Part shown: positions 24,038 through 34,262 of the stretch, in pieces
Layout: every line of letters starts with the position of its first letter
How positions within the stretch are numbered: the stretch's first letter is position 1
Source: Phallusia fumigata
Taxonomy: Eukaryota > Chordata > Ascidiacea > Phlebobranchia > Ascidiidae
Assembly (NCBI GenBank): GCA_008931825.1
Contig: QXVZ01016707.1
Span: 1 to 44,558, forward strand
DNA: 44,558 nucleotides
Direction: 5' to 3'
Notes under the pieces: generated by a model
Told to the model about the DNA's origin: nothing
The model's database searches: none
What the model saw: the letters and a program-made list of their open reading frames with translations, nothing else
Program-made: the position numbers and the translations under genes

Positions 24038-24921
24038 TTACAAATTCAGTAAAAATGTCACTGGATCAAAAATGCCTACTTCATTGTTACTGGTGTTGGA
24101 TGAATTTCTAATTATGTCAATTGATTCCTGGATGGTGTTTACGAATGCTCTTTCATCTTCAACTTTTGCTGACATGTAAGCCGAAAGCTCGTCAGGTAAA
24201 ATATCCTTATCTGAACCCTTTGGGAGGACAATGATAAAACTGTTTTTCATATCCTTAATAGCTGTATGTTGGGCAATCGCTCTGAAGTGCTGCATGTATC
24301 CATCTTCCATAGAATGGTTTGTAGCAAGCCAAAAAATGCACTGACACATTTTGATAAATTTCACAGGAACACTAGCTTTTGCTTGGCCAGCAGGTGGAAA
24401 GTAGTCGACATTGTACAACAGGATTTCACAGTCATTAAACTTTCCGCTGGTAACTAAAATAGTTTTAACCTCCAATGCTTTCTCATGTTCATTCGGATGA
24501 GTAAAAATACCAATCTGTATAAAAGTGTTTTTTTCAAAGATGTGAGAAGGTTTCTAGAACACCAACTTTTATCAAACATGATTTTTGCTTGTGTTATCTT
24601 TTTATTTGTGAGTTGTTTGCTTTTTGTCAAAATATTAGGGATGACCAAGAAAAAGTGCAATGCTAATTTTTTGATTACTAAACAAGGTTTGCCGGATGTG
24701 TTTATTTAAAAATGTTACCTTTATTTCTGCTTGGTTTGTTGTTGGTGTCCTTGGAGAAAATGGGACTGTTTCATTCGGAATATAGTTTCTTGCCTCCTTG
24801 AATTGAAATGATACATCAGTTTTATATTAGAAGGCCAATTATCTTTAAAAGTTCCTATACTTACAGAAAGATATCCTGTTTGTTGTTGAGTGACATTGTC
24901 GTTTGAACTTTCAGAGTTCAT
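24038..24921 (-). CDS. Gene B: TIR-like protein lacking the RHIM tail, three exons
   Basis: Exons 24921-24865, 24796-24719 and 24514-24038 join in phase 0 to about 203 aa. The leader is MNSESSNDNVTQQQTGYLS, then a Pro/Thr-rich exon (EARNYIPNETVPFSPRTP). The TIR-like exon opens IGIFTHPNEHEKALEV and includes YFPPAGQAK (BB-loop position), CIFWLATNHSMEDGYMQH and SFIIVLPKG. The frame stops at 24038 soon after a GAA/GTAGGC that could be a donor (24080). Sequence after that point differs sharply from gene C, which suggests intron or non-coding sequence. No RHIM exon was found in the ~800 bases before gene A. B therefore looks like a TIR-only or degraded paralogue. It is much closer to C than to A. 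Confidence 0.6.
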
Positions 24922-26197
24922 GTTTGTTTATTAAAAGATAATCACAGTTTTATTGCAACTTTCTAAAATACAAAAAACACATGGTGGGTGAATGTCACGT
25001 TGGGATGTTACTTCAGCATTGGGCTACATTTCAATGAAGAGAAAAAGATTTACAAATTTCTGCATAGGTTTTGCTCATGTATTGAGAGTTGAGACTATAT
25101 TTATCTACAGCAGGACTAGGTTTGTCCGGGAAAAAAACAATGCATTTTGACTTCCATATGATCTTTGATCATGTGAGCTGAAATGCACTATTTTGCAAAC
25201 GGATATCGTCAAATTCGCTTGTAGTTGCTACAAATTTACTGATTGTCCAGTGTGACACCAAAAGTGGGATATCCAAAGTTACTTAACGACCACATAAGAA
25301 AAACTAGAAAAAAACAATATACATGAGTCATACACAATACTAAAACAAGGGATGTTCAATATCGAATCCATGAAGATGTTAAACTGTAATGTCACATATG
25401 TTTTTCTCAGTAACGAAAGAAGTAAAAGCTTGTGCCCAACATCATTGAGAAACCCAAGGTCTTCTTTCTAATCAGCACAGATCTATCTCCCCATATTTCT
25501 GTTAACAACAAATTGTATCTGGGCAGTTACACTTTACATACTGTCCTTTGGTCAAAATGTACTTTTTTTGCAAATAACATTTACAAAAAAATTTGTATGT
25601 GTGGAAAGAATGAATTAGTCAAAAGTGCAAATTATCATTCTATGAAACAAAACAACTGAATGCTGTTTCATAAGAAATCCAAGTCGTCTTAACAATCAGC
25701 ACATATCCATCTCCTCATCTTCCTGTTACCAAAACATACAGAAAGTCTATTATGCATGTCATATCTGATAATTAATGTGGGTCCTCTTTCGTGAAGCAGA
25801 CACATATTTTTTTGTCTAACACTGATTAATCATTTGAATCGTTTAAATGTCAATAAAAATTTCTTAGTTTGCACACATGATAGATAGGTATCTGAAGTTT
25901 GCACTGTAGCTTTTGGCCTTAGTTTACCCAATGGTTAACCCACAGGCCCCTAAAACATTGAAATTGGGAAACAGTGATATTTAACAAGCGAAGTCACCTA
26001 GGAGTTTCCCATTTTCATATTTGGTACAATGCAAAGTATTCGACAGTATTTATTAATTTTTTTGTATCACGTCCTTTAGTTAAGACATAACTGATTCAAA
26101 TGTATTGAAATTTAAAATGTAGATTTGTAGGGTGCTTCTTTTTGGTTGTTTAAAATTTCAATCTGATCAACTGAGTAATTACACTCACAGCCCCTAA
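24922..26197. other. Upstream flank of gene B, no gene seen
   Basis: 24960-25720 is homologous to the upstream flanks of A and C (see 23169-24037). The ATCTATCTCCCCAT block appears here twice, near 25480 and in diverged form near 25700. The remainder to 26.2 kb is AT-rich with nothing recognised. Confidence 0.45.
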
Positions 26198-27105
26198 TAC
26201 GTGTTTGAATGCTGACGGACCTGCCAAACTCCAATGCAGCGATACAAAGGGAATAATTGATGAGTTTGCGACCCATGCGGCGCTCAGTGATTGGTAACAG
26301 GCTGCTGCTTCACACATAATCTGTCGTTTATTCGGGGTGGCCAGACGGGCATTTTGCTGACTAAAATCAAACTGTAATTGCGTGGTGGTAACCTCAATAT
26401 GTTTGCTATGTCGCAATGTGGAAGATAGTGTCACAGCAACTTTATTTAGTCATTTTGATATAAGCCCTGCTACTTCGCTGCCTGATGGTCCATATAGATT
26501 ATTACTGTTTAGCTGTATCTATCGCAAAGGCAATACCTCCCAACACAGATTAAGTGATAACCGTGCTCTACGATAGATGCAACTCAACGGCTGATATTGC
26601 ATCACTACTCTACCTATCGAACAGACTTTCTCTCATGCTGCTTGGCACCCCATTCGATATGTGAAAATCAAGCTGTGACTGTGACTGTGAATGGTAACCC
26701 AAATGCATTGGCTACAACAAGCTGTAAAACAAGGTGCGTTCTTGCTGAATTTGTAAGCGCATCACTAAAACTGCATTGGAAATGTCATTTAGAGTTTGTA
26801 GTCCAGTTTGCTACAGCTCTGTCAAAGGTTACTGCAGGCCAACTTATTTGTTGGTGTAGCTATGGGGTTGAAATCATACTTTTGGCATACAAATTGTAAT
26901 TGGCATGGTGTTAGCAATGGTTTGGTTTGGATTATAATGGGTACTCTTTGCTTTTTGTGTATTTTTTCATTCTGAATCATAAAATGACCATGCCAATTAG
27001 TCATTGCATGTGTGTGGGGATCCATATGTTTATTATTGGAGAAACAATTATGTTATAAAATGCCTAGGAAATTAGGAACATATTGTAGTATGTGTATTGA
27101 ATATA
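26198..27105. mobile_element. Dispersed repeat, copy 1 of a non-coding element
   Basis: Begins near ATACGTGTTTGAA and ends near the AAATGCC-AGGAAATTAG block. The same order of blocks occurs at 34489-35225: GAGTTT-CGAC, GCGGTTGGTAACA-like, CGTTTATTCGGGG-GGCCAG, GTCATTTAGAGTTT-like, GTGTGTGGGGATCCATATGT and AATTATGTTATAAAATGCC. There is no transposase-like frame, so it is a non-autonomous element or fragment. Ends are approximate. Confidence 0.6.
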
Positions 27106-27143
27106 TATCCAGGGAAATAATTCCAATATATATGTGAAAAATT

Positions 27144-28051
27144 TTAAGGGGTAAAATACAATATGAAAGACACAAAAAAATTGCCTACTTCATGGTCAAA
27201 TGGTGGTTGTTGATTATCTGCAGAATCCCTTGTTAAGTTGATTGCACCCCGGATGGTTTTTATGAATCCTTCTTTATTTTCCATTTTTGCTGAAGTATAA
27301 GCAGAAAGCTCCTTTTTTAAAATATTCTCATCATAACCCATTGGGAGGACCACAATAAATTTTTTCTTCATGTCTTCAAGTGCTATATGCTGAGCAATTG
27401 CTTTGTAGTGCTGCATGTATCCATGTTTCATAGATTTTGTTGTAGCAAGCCAAAAAATATACTGACACTTTTCAATAAATTCCACAGGAACACTAACTTT
27501 TGCTTGGCCAGCAGGCGGAGTGTAGTCGACACCAAACAACAGGAATTCACAATCATTAAACTTTCCGCTGGTAACTAAAATAGTTTTAACCTCCCATGCT
27601 TTCTCATGTTCATCCGGATGGGCAAACATGCCAATCTGTGTAAAGTAATTTTTTGCACAATATGTAAAAAGGTTTTTAGACACCAACTTTTTATTAAACA
27701 TGATTTTTGCTTGTGTCGTCTTTTTATTTGTGAGTTGTTTGCTTTTTGTCAAAATATTAGGGATGACCAAGAAAAAGTGCAATGCTAATTTTTTGAATAG
27801 TAAACAAGGTTTGCTGGATGTGTTTATTTAAAAATGCTACCTTTATTTCTGCTTGGTTTGTTGTTGGTGTTCCTGGGTGCAGTGGGACTGTTTCATTCGG
27901 AATATGGTTTCTTGCCTCCTTGAATTAAATAGATACACGAGTTATAGTTATATATTAGAAAGCCAATTATTTGGTCAAAAGTTCCTATACTTACAGAAAG
28001 ATGTCCTGTTTGTTGTTGAGTTGCATTGTTGTGTGAACTTTCAGAGTTCAT
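27144..28051 (-). CDS. Gene C: TIR-like protein lacking the RHIM tail, three exons
   Basis: Exons 28051-27995, 27918-27841 and 27635-27144 give about 208 aa in the same layout as gene B: leader MNSESSHNNATQQQTGHLS, a Pro/Thr-rich second exon, and a TIR-like third exon opening IGMFAHPDEHEKAWEV. Shared motifs are YTPPAGQAK, CQYIFWLATTKSM and KFIVVLPMG. Intron 2 is also closely similar to that of B, so the duplication is recent. As in B, a possible donor GAA/GTAGGC (27189) is followed by unrelated sequence up to the stop, and no RHIM exon was found downstream. The hydrophobic C-terminus after 27189 is probably intronic or a decayed end rather than a conserved domain. Confidence 0.6.
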
Positions 28052-28769
28052 GTTTGTTTATTAAAAGAAAATCAATTGCAAACTTCTAAAATGCCAAAAA
28101 CATGTTAGATTTACCTAAATACTTATTTCATCTACATATCTGGTTTATGGTGGGTTAACATCACATGGGGATGTTACTTCAGCATTGGGCTACATTTCAA
28201 TGAAGAGAAAAAGATTTACAAATTTCTGCATAGGTTTTGCTCATGTATTGAGACTAAATTATCTACAGCAGGACTAGGTTTGTCCGGGAAAAAACAACAA
28301 TGTATTTTGACTTCCATATGATCTTTGATCATGTGAGCTGAAATGCACTATTTTGCAAACGGATATCGATTTCGCCAAATTTGCTTCAGTCATACACAAT
28401 ACCAAAACAAGGGATGTTCAATGTCGAATCCATGAAGATGTTAAATTGTAATGTAACATGTGTTTTTTCTCAGTAGCTAAAAAGTGGAAGCTTCTTGTTC
28501 TGTTAGCACATATCTATCTCCCATCTCCCTGTTGATAAGCTGCCAGAGTATTTGTTTGTAGTGAATAGATTTTATTGCATTTTTTTAACAATTGCTGTTG
28601 TCGTTGTCATTGCAAAATGATCAAAAAGCAGAAAGCTTAAGACGTGAATAGAACAAAAATTGTCGGAAGTAATGTACAGTTGTACGCGTTTCGTCAATAT
28701 ACGCCATGCTTGCATACGTGGCTGTAAACAACATCGATAATTTCATTAGAGAAAAAAACACCACCGAGC
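28052..28769. other. Upstream flank of gene C
   Basis: 28090-28540 is homologous to the 5' flanks of genes A and B and nearly identical to that of B. It presumably carries the shared promoter elements. Nothing else is recognised. Confidence 0.45.
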
Positions 28770-28947
28770 ATGTTTGCCAAGTGTGGAATAAGTCGGTCCG
28801 GCCTAACGTACAAACAGCTTACACGCTACGTTGCAAAAAACCGATCCGAGAAAATAAAAGTCAACGTCAAGCCAGACAACACACATCTAGCAAATAGAGG
28901 CACACATCTAGCAAATAGAGGCTTTGGGCATATGTTTGTATCTCAAG
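28770..28947 (+). CDS. Candidate first exon of an unknown + strand gene
   Basis: Starts with an ATG, reads 59 codons and ends at CAAG/GTAATT in phase 1. The peptide is basic (KQLTRYVAKNRSEKIKV) and contains a seven-codon tandem duplication (THLANRG twice). An in-frame stop lies upstream of the ATG. No downstream exon and no family were recognised. It could equally be part of a decayed mobile element. Confidence 0.25.
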
Positions 28948-31900
28948 GTAATTTTCCTTGCCTTGCCGAGTGAGGCCATGTAGAAGACGCTACCGATGGA
29001 ACATGTTACCTTTGCGCCAAAACGTGCTTCATTGATTTGCTTTATATTTTTGGCCTCTCAACGACCCTACATTAAAGACCTTGATCCTAGCAGTCACAGA
29101 TAGTCTGTAGCTAATGATTTGAACAAAAAAACTGTCAGTATACACAGACTACCTATTTTTCGCGAAATAGCCTTTTACAGCAAGTCTAAGTGGCCAAACA
29201 GATTTAACACGTTTTAACTTCAACGCTTATCTGACTTATAGTTCTTCTACTGATAGTTGAACAAAAAACTGTAGCCGTATAAGGTAGCGTTGGTATCCGC
29301 CTTTTGTTTTGTGACGTTGGAGTTTATTCATTCCACTCTGTCACAAAGCGTACAAAACATTGGTACCGCGTCAGTGAGTGTCACCACCATGGCCTGTTCA
29401 TCCTTTTCTACCCCTGGCCGATGAATTTCTTTCCACGCATAGAAGTCAATGAACTTCACCTCACAACTTTCGTTTTTCATATCGTCACTGTCAAATTAAA
29501 TGTGACTTGTTCTGCATTTGCTGAACAGTTTAGGTTTTGTCGATTGTTTGTCCAAATAAACGCCAAGGTTAAGGCTGGTATAAAGTCGTCCAAGTTTAAC
29601 ATTCAATTGCAAATCGTAACGGTCTGGTGTTGTTAATCGGTTAAAACAATTTAAACAAACCATTTACCATGCAACAGAATCTGTACGGAGGCAGCAAACA
29701 ACCTTGACAAGAGGTGGAAGGTTAAAGCCATTTTTTTTGTCCTGACGAAGACTGCCTTTTTTGGTCGTTGAAACGACAGAGAACAGCATAATGCTTAACC
29801 GACATGACAAACGACTAACAGTTTTTGCACTTTCAGGAAATTAGTGACTAGCATCACGCAAAATTTTGTGGCACAAATAAACTGTTAAATTGACAAAACA
29901 AACGAAAAATATCCAGCTACGTAACAAGTAAAAGGCGTTCATTACTTGTTGTGTACTTGTACACGCATATTCTTGATGCGAGATTATCTGCAGTTAAAGT
30001 TTGGTTTTGATATTTTTGTGACGATCGAAAGTTGCGATCCGCTAAATTCGTCGCGCGAACTCTGCAATGTCGCTTCCCCCAGTTTGGAAAGCTCTACTTT
30101 GAAAGGTTGTCACCTGTACAATAAAACTGAGTCAAGTAAGGTCGAAGGATTTCCGCCTTTTGATTTGTGTCGTTGAATTTGATTCATTCCACTTCGTTGC
30201 ACATGTCAGCATGAGTGTACCATGGTAGAATCGGTAGCGCGTTTGTGCCACGTCACCTAATTTTCTTTATACATTTTCTTTCGAGAGGCCTTACGTCATC
30301 AATAGTTGATTTTTTTCTACTGCAAATGAGTCAACCTGGTTTAAAAAATATGCCCGACATCAGTTTTTTTTCAATGGCACTAAGGTCTATAAAATGACAA
30401 TAGCTGATACAACAAAATTATTGGACCTTTACAAAGACCTTTTTCCCTTCTTGCAGTGTTCAAAAATAAACTAATGGATGCCACCATGCAGTTTATTTAT
30501 TTTGTCTGGAGTGAATTGGATAAAAATTTGTTATGATTAAAGTTTTATTAGAGGTCAACTCATTAATTTTTGTGGAATGTTTAGTTTAATTTGAAACAAT
30601 GTTTGTCAATAATGACTTGTTTTGTAATAAACACTCAAGAAGGGATGGTAATCAATACCATTTAAATTTTAGTGAAAAAATCATGCTGTAAGCATGAATA
30701 ACACCTTTTAAAACTAATACTTTGATATCAATTCATCATTTGTTATTAAAAGGACACTCCTACTAAACATATTTAAGTTGGACTTAGTCATCTCAGTGTA
30801 CTTTCCATGTGCAAAACTTTCATCTCTAAAAATACACAAATCACAATTTGGTCATTGGGTATGATGTTTATTAAAATGATAATTTTTTGAATAACATGCT
30901 GCGGATTGGGTAACACACAACAGGCTTTAACAGCTTACAATTGACGAGCAGAATATAGGTTGTCACGCCCTTAAACATAGTCATGACATAAAAACTTTGA
31001 ATTATTTAATTTTATATGCTCCTTTGGTATTTTAATAATTACCAAGTAAACAATTTTGCTGAACACAAAACATGTGTGAAAGGTGCACTAATAAACACCA
31101 AATTCACCTACACAATGCATAGTTGATTTGGAATTTGTGATATCCATTTACAGCAGTGTTTATCATCCATTGATACAGCTCTCATACATTTAATTGAACT
31201 GTCCTTTGTTGCATTTGTAATATTCAATTCAGAAAATAAAAAAGGAATTTGATCAAATTCGCCTTTTCTGGAACCATGGTGGTATGTGGCGACAAAAATG
31301 TTGGGAAACACTACATTTACAGGCACTGATTATTTGGTGTAGGCACTACAATAGCAATGTGTAAGTTACACAAAATTGTACAAAAATCGTTTGTTTTACT
31401 CTCCTTTCATGTTATTAGACAAATTGCAATTCCAGTTTGATATTCTTTTAAATCAATATTTCCATTACACATGATTAACAATGAATCAGCCAGTAAAGAA
31501 AATTGATCACACATTTACATTTGATCCCAAAGCATGTTACACTACATCACTGCAGATTTTTTCTGCTTTGTTTTGTTTACATTGTCTCAAACACACAAAG
31601 CACAATATACAAAAATGTTAAAGAATGCAATTCATTCACAAAACAGTTTGATGTTGCTTGATCATAAAAAGTTGTTGCCATATTTTGAGAATCACAAGTT
31701 TTGTCTTTAGTTCTGCATTAAAATTATATGCTCCCAATAGATAAAACTATAAATGACTGCACTATCGAAAATTTAACCATAGCCACACTTATGCCCTAAT
31801 TACGAGGAGGCCTTTTTATGCACTGTATGCAATGAGGGTAATATTTATCCCATGTAATTCCCTTTTTTGCACTGGAACTTGTTAGAGACTTATTAGAATT

Positions 31901-32060
31901 CTTGATCCCAAGAGAACAGCAAGAACATAATGATATGTACAAAAACGTAAACTCATATTTTTCAAGTCATACAAAATCTAGAAATTCGATTTACACTCAA
32001 AGTAGTTTCTCTGATAAAAAGGCTGCAGCATATATACACATAGTTGTCTGAACAGTAAAT
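28948..32060. other. Long intergenic stretch, no secure gene
   Basis: Contains a diverged repeated block (GGT-TCCGCCTTTTG-TTTGTG-CGTTG and TTCATTCCACT) near 29290-29340 and again near 30145-30200. Near 29740 is a short hairpin-flanked CTGACGAAGA...GTTGAAACGAC segment resembling the foldback core. A minus-strand frame at 31326-31108 with reasonable codon character (HHGSRKGEFDQIPFLF, then DDKHCCKWISQIPNQL) might be an orphan exon, but its splice sites are poor. The rest is AT-rich. Confidence 0.4.
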
Positions 32061-34014
32061 TTAAGCAGTTGGTGTTGCTTGGTCATTGGAATTTATAGCA
32101 TACAACTCTTTAGGCTTTACTGTGCTTTCACCTTGTTGGGGGTCATCACCAAGGAAACTTGAAACGTTTGCTTTCAGACCGCTGCCACTCTTATCGAATT
32201 TCTCTGTACTCTATTAACAGATCAGTGGTTGTCAAAGTTTGCAAAAACAGTAAGACCTGTGATTTAACTTTGGGCAGGCTAGAGCATTTGCACAAGCCCC
32301 GGATGGGGTCCTGTCGAGAGTTTCAAATCCTCGTTAGATTTTTCTAGCCCACAGTTTGCTGAATTAGAAACGCTTGGAAGGCCAACTATGATTTAACATA
32401 ATGCACCTTTTTTACAAGTGTGCCATTGTCATTGCCCTGCATGATTCAGGAGAGATACCTGCATCAAATATGTGCATGCATATAGTTCAGATAGCCTTAT
32501 TATAATTCTACTTTGTCACCTTTTCATAGATTATGTACAATGCAAATGTTGTCAATTACTGTTGTTTACAGGTGGTTGGTTAAACCTGCCCCTACCCTCC
32601 ATTTTAAAGTTGAACTCTGCACCTCACCAAGAGTTTAACAATAGATAATAAGCCTTACTGGTGTTGATGCCTCCTCAAATTCTTGTCCCACAACATTTAC
32701 ATCTCCGATCTAAAACAAAAATTTTTTAAATAAAATATCACTGGCAATGAACTTTTTTAAGTTGTTCCTCAGATCATCTTTGTTTTTGTAACATCCGTTA
32801 AGTACATTAGGTTATTGTGTCCTAATCTGTTAATCGTAAATTTTTAAACAATATTAAGATGTCCAAGTGTAATACCCTGAGGTTGGAGGATGATGCAAAG
32901 GTAATGTTGTACACAACATTAGTAGGAATTGGTTCTTTGGTTGTTTCTGGCTGCTTCATGCTATGTATTTCACTTTTTGCTTTTTGTTGACAATTGTGCC
33001 TTTTCAATGTAACTTTCACTTGATGGAGAAAGTTACCATCCTCTTTAAGGGGTTGTATGTGTTTCATAACTTTTGGAAGTTGAATGTCAAGACATTCGTT
33101 GGGTGCAACCATTATTAGCTTCTCTTGTTTGGTGGTGATAGCGTCACCCAGTGCATGATCCAAATAAAACTTGAGATGTCCATCCTCGTCATTCATCGAG
33201 TTCTCAGTAGCAATCCACCAGATAAAATTATGCTCCTCTATGAATTTGATGGCTTGGTTAGGCTTGGTACCTCCTGCAGCAATGATTTGACAAAAACAAT
33301 GAATATCTATCTCAAATACTTTCTGCACTTTTTCCTTTATGCGATGTGCTGTCTTAATATCTTTTGGGTGGCAAAAAATTCCGACTGATATAGGTTTCTG
33401 TTGAAAAAAAGCAGTAAATTGTAATTCGCAGGCTATGTTGGAAATCAGGCTTCATTAGAAATTGGAGGCTTTCCTTCTGCAATGATATTCACATTCCTCT
33501 TTTAAAAAGAGTCTTGTGTTTGATTTTTTATCAATGCGCTTTAAATTAAACATTCACAGGTAAATGGCAGTCTGCAAATATTTTGTTTACACCCATCGTA
33601 AAAAAATGTGAACAAAAAAATGTCATTTGTTTTGTTGCTGTGTTAAAATATTGATTTTACCCAATAGCCCTTGTAATTATCACACTGGCTTTCAAACAGG
33701 GCATGTGTTAGCCAGGCTGATATTATTGATAGAAATGAAATTTAGTCCATTGGCATGGATTTTTAGAGGTTAACTGTTAAAACACTTTTTGCTGTTCAGT
33801 GAATAGGATTCGATCATACCCTGAAACTTGAACTAAACTTAACCTTTCAAGAAGCAAATTTTATGTTGCACCTTTGCCAACAACTCATTTGCACATAACA
33901 AAGGTTTATCCAGTTGTGTTTGCAAAACAAAAACATACTTTGAAGGGTCGTTGTGCCTCAGTGATTCCAATGGCATCTGCTTCTGTTGTATTTTGTAAAA
34001 CTGGAGAAGCTGTT
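32061..34014 (-). CDS. Gene E: TIR-like plus RHIM-like protein, four exons, 5' end not found
   Basis: Exons 34014-33939, 33397-32876, 32709-32659 and 32210-32061 join in phase to 265 residues. The first exon enters with one base, so at least one upstream exon is missing. Its TEADAIGI segment matches the leader of gene D (TDSDAVGF). The TIR-like exon opens KPISVGIFCHPKD and includes FIWWIATENSMND and KLIMVAPNECLDIQLPK. It ends VVYNITFASSSNLR at AGG/GTATTA. The next exon begins IGDVNVVGQEF, giving a RHIM-like LRIG in which the usual Gln is Arg. The last exon is hydrophilic and ends QATPTA. The VYNIT block just before the core is shared with gene D (VYHIT). Possible partners are the neighbouring family members. 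Confidence 0.6.
32272..32350 (+). repeat. tRNA-like or SINE-head sequence
   Basis: Begins GGGCAGG and ends CTAGCCC, which mostly pair as an acceptor stem, with a T-arm-like GAGAGTTTCAAATCCTC and an approximate A box. The anticodon arm is not normal, since CCCC-GGAT-GGGG leaves only a four-base loop. It is not a functional tRNA gene; it lies in the last intron of gene E. Confidence 0.3.
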
Positions 34015-34262
34015 CTGTAAGTACCAATTCTTAAATTTTGCACTGATCTTGTAATGGAAATATTTTTTGTGAACAATAACCTCACATAATGAGATGCAAT
34101 TAAACCATAACTGTTTTTTCACTAAGTTCTAGTTTAAAAACATCTTTTGTAAATTCCATCTTTGTCAAGCAGTCAGTGCAACCAAATGGTTCTCGGTTTA
34201 AATCCTAACTTAGCATCTGTTTCCATAAGCTAAAAAACTAAGTGAAATTGGACTACGTTGTT

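Noticed and set aside
24454..24660. Frames reading through intron 2 of genes B and C (LVIPNILTKSKQ type)
   Set aside because: They precede a good acceptor and have no homologue in A, D or E. The similarity between B and C is explained by recent duplication of intron sequence.
29304..29636. Open + frame of 110 codons
   Set aside because: Includes part of a diverged repeat block also found near 30.15 kb, with no recognisable domain.
31108..31326. Minus-strand 72-codon frame with HHGSRKGEFDQIPFLF
   Set aside because: Codon character is fair, but the upstream acceptor is weak, there is no ATG start and no donor or partner exon; kept only as a possible orphan exon.
32272..32350. Possible tRNA gene
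   Set aside because: Acceptor and T arms are plausible, but the anticodon arm would have a four-base loop and the A box is poor, so it is a tRNA-derived repeat at most.
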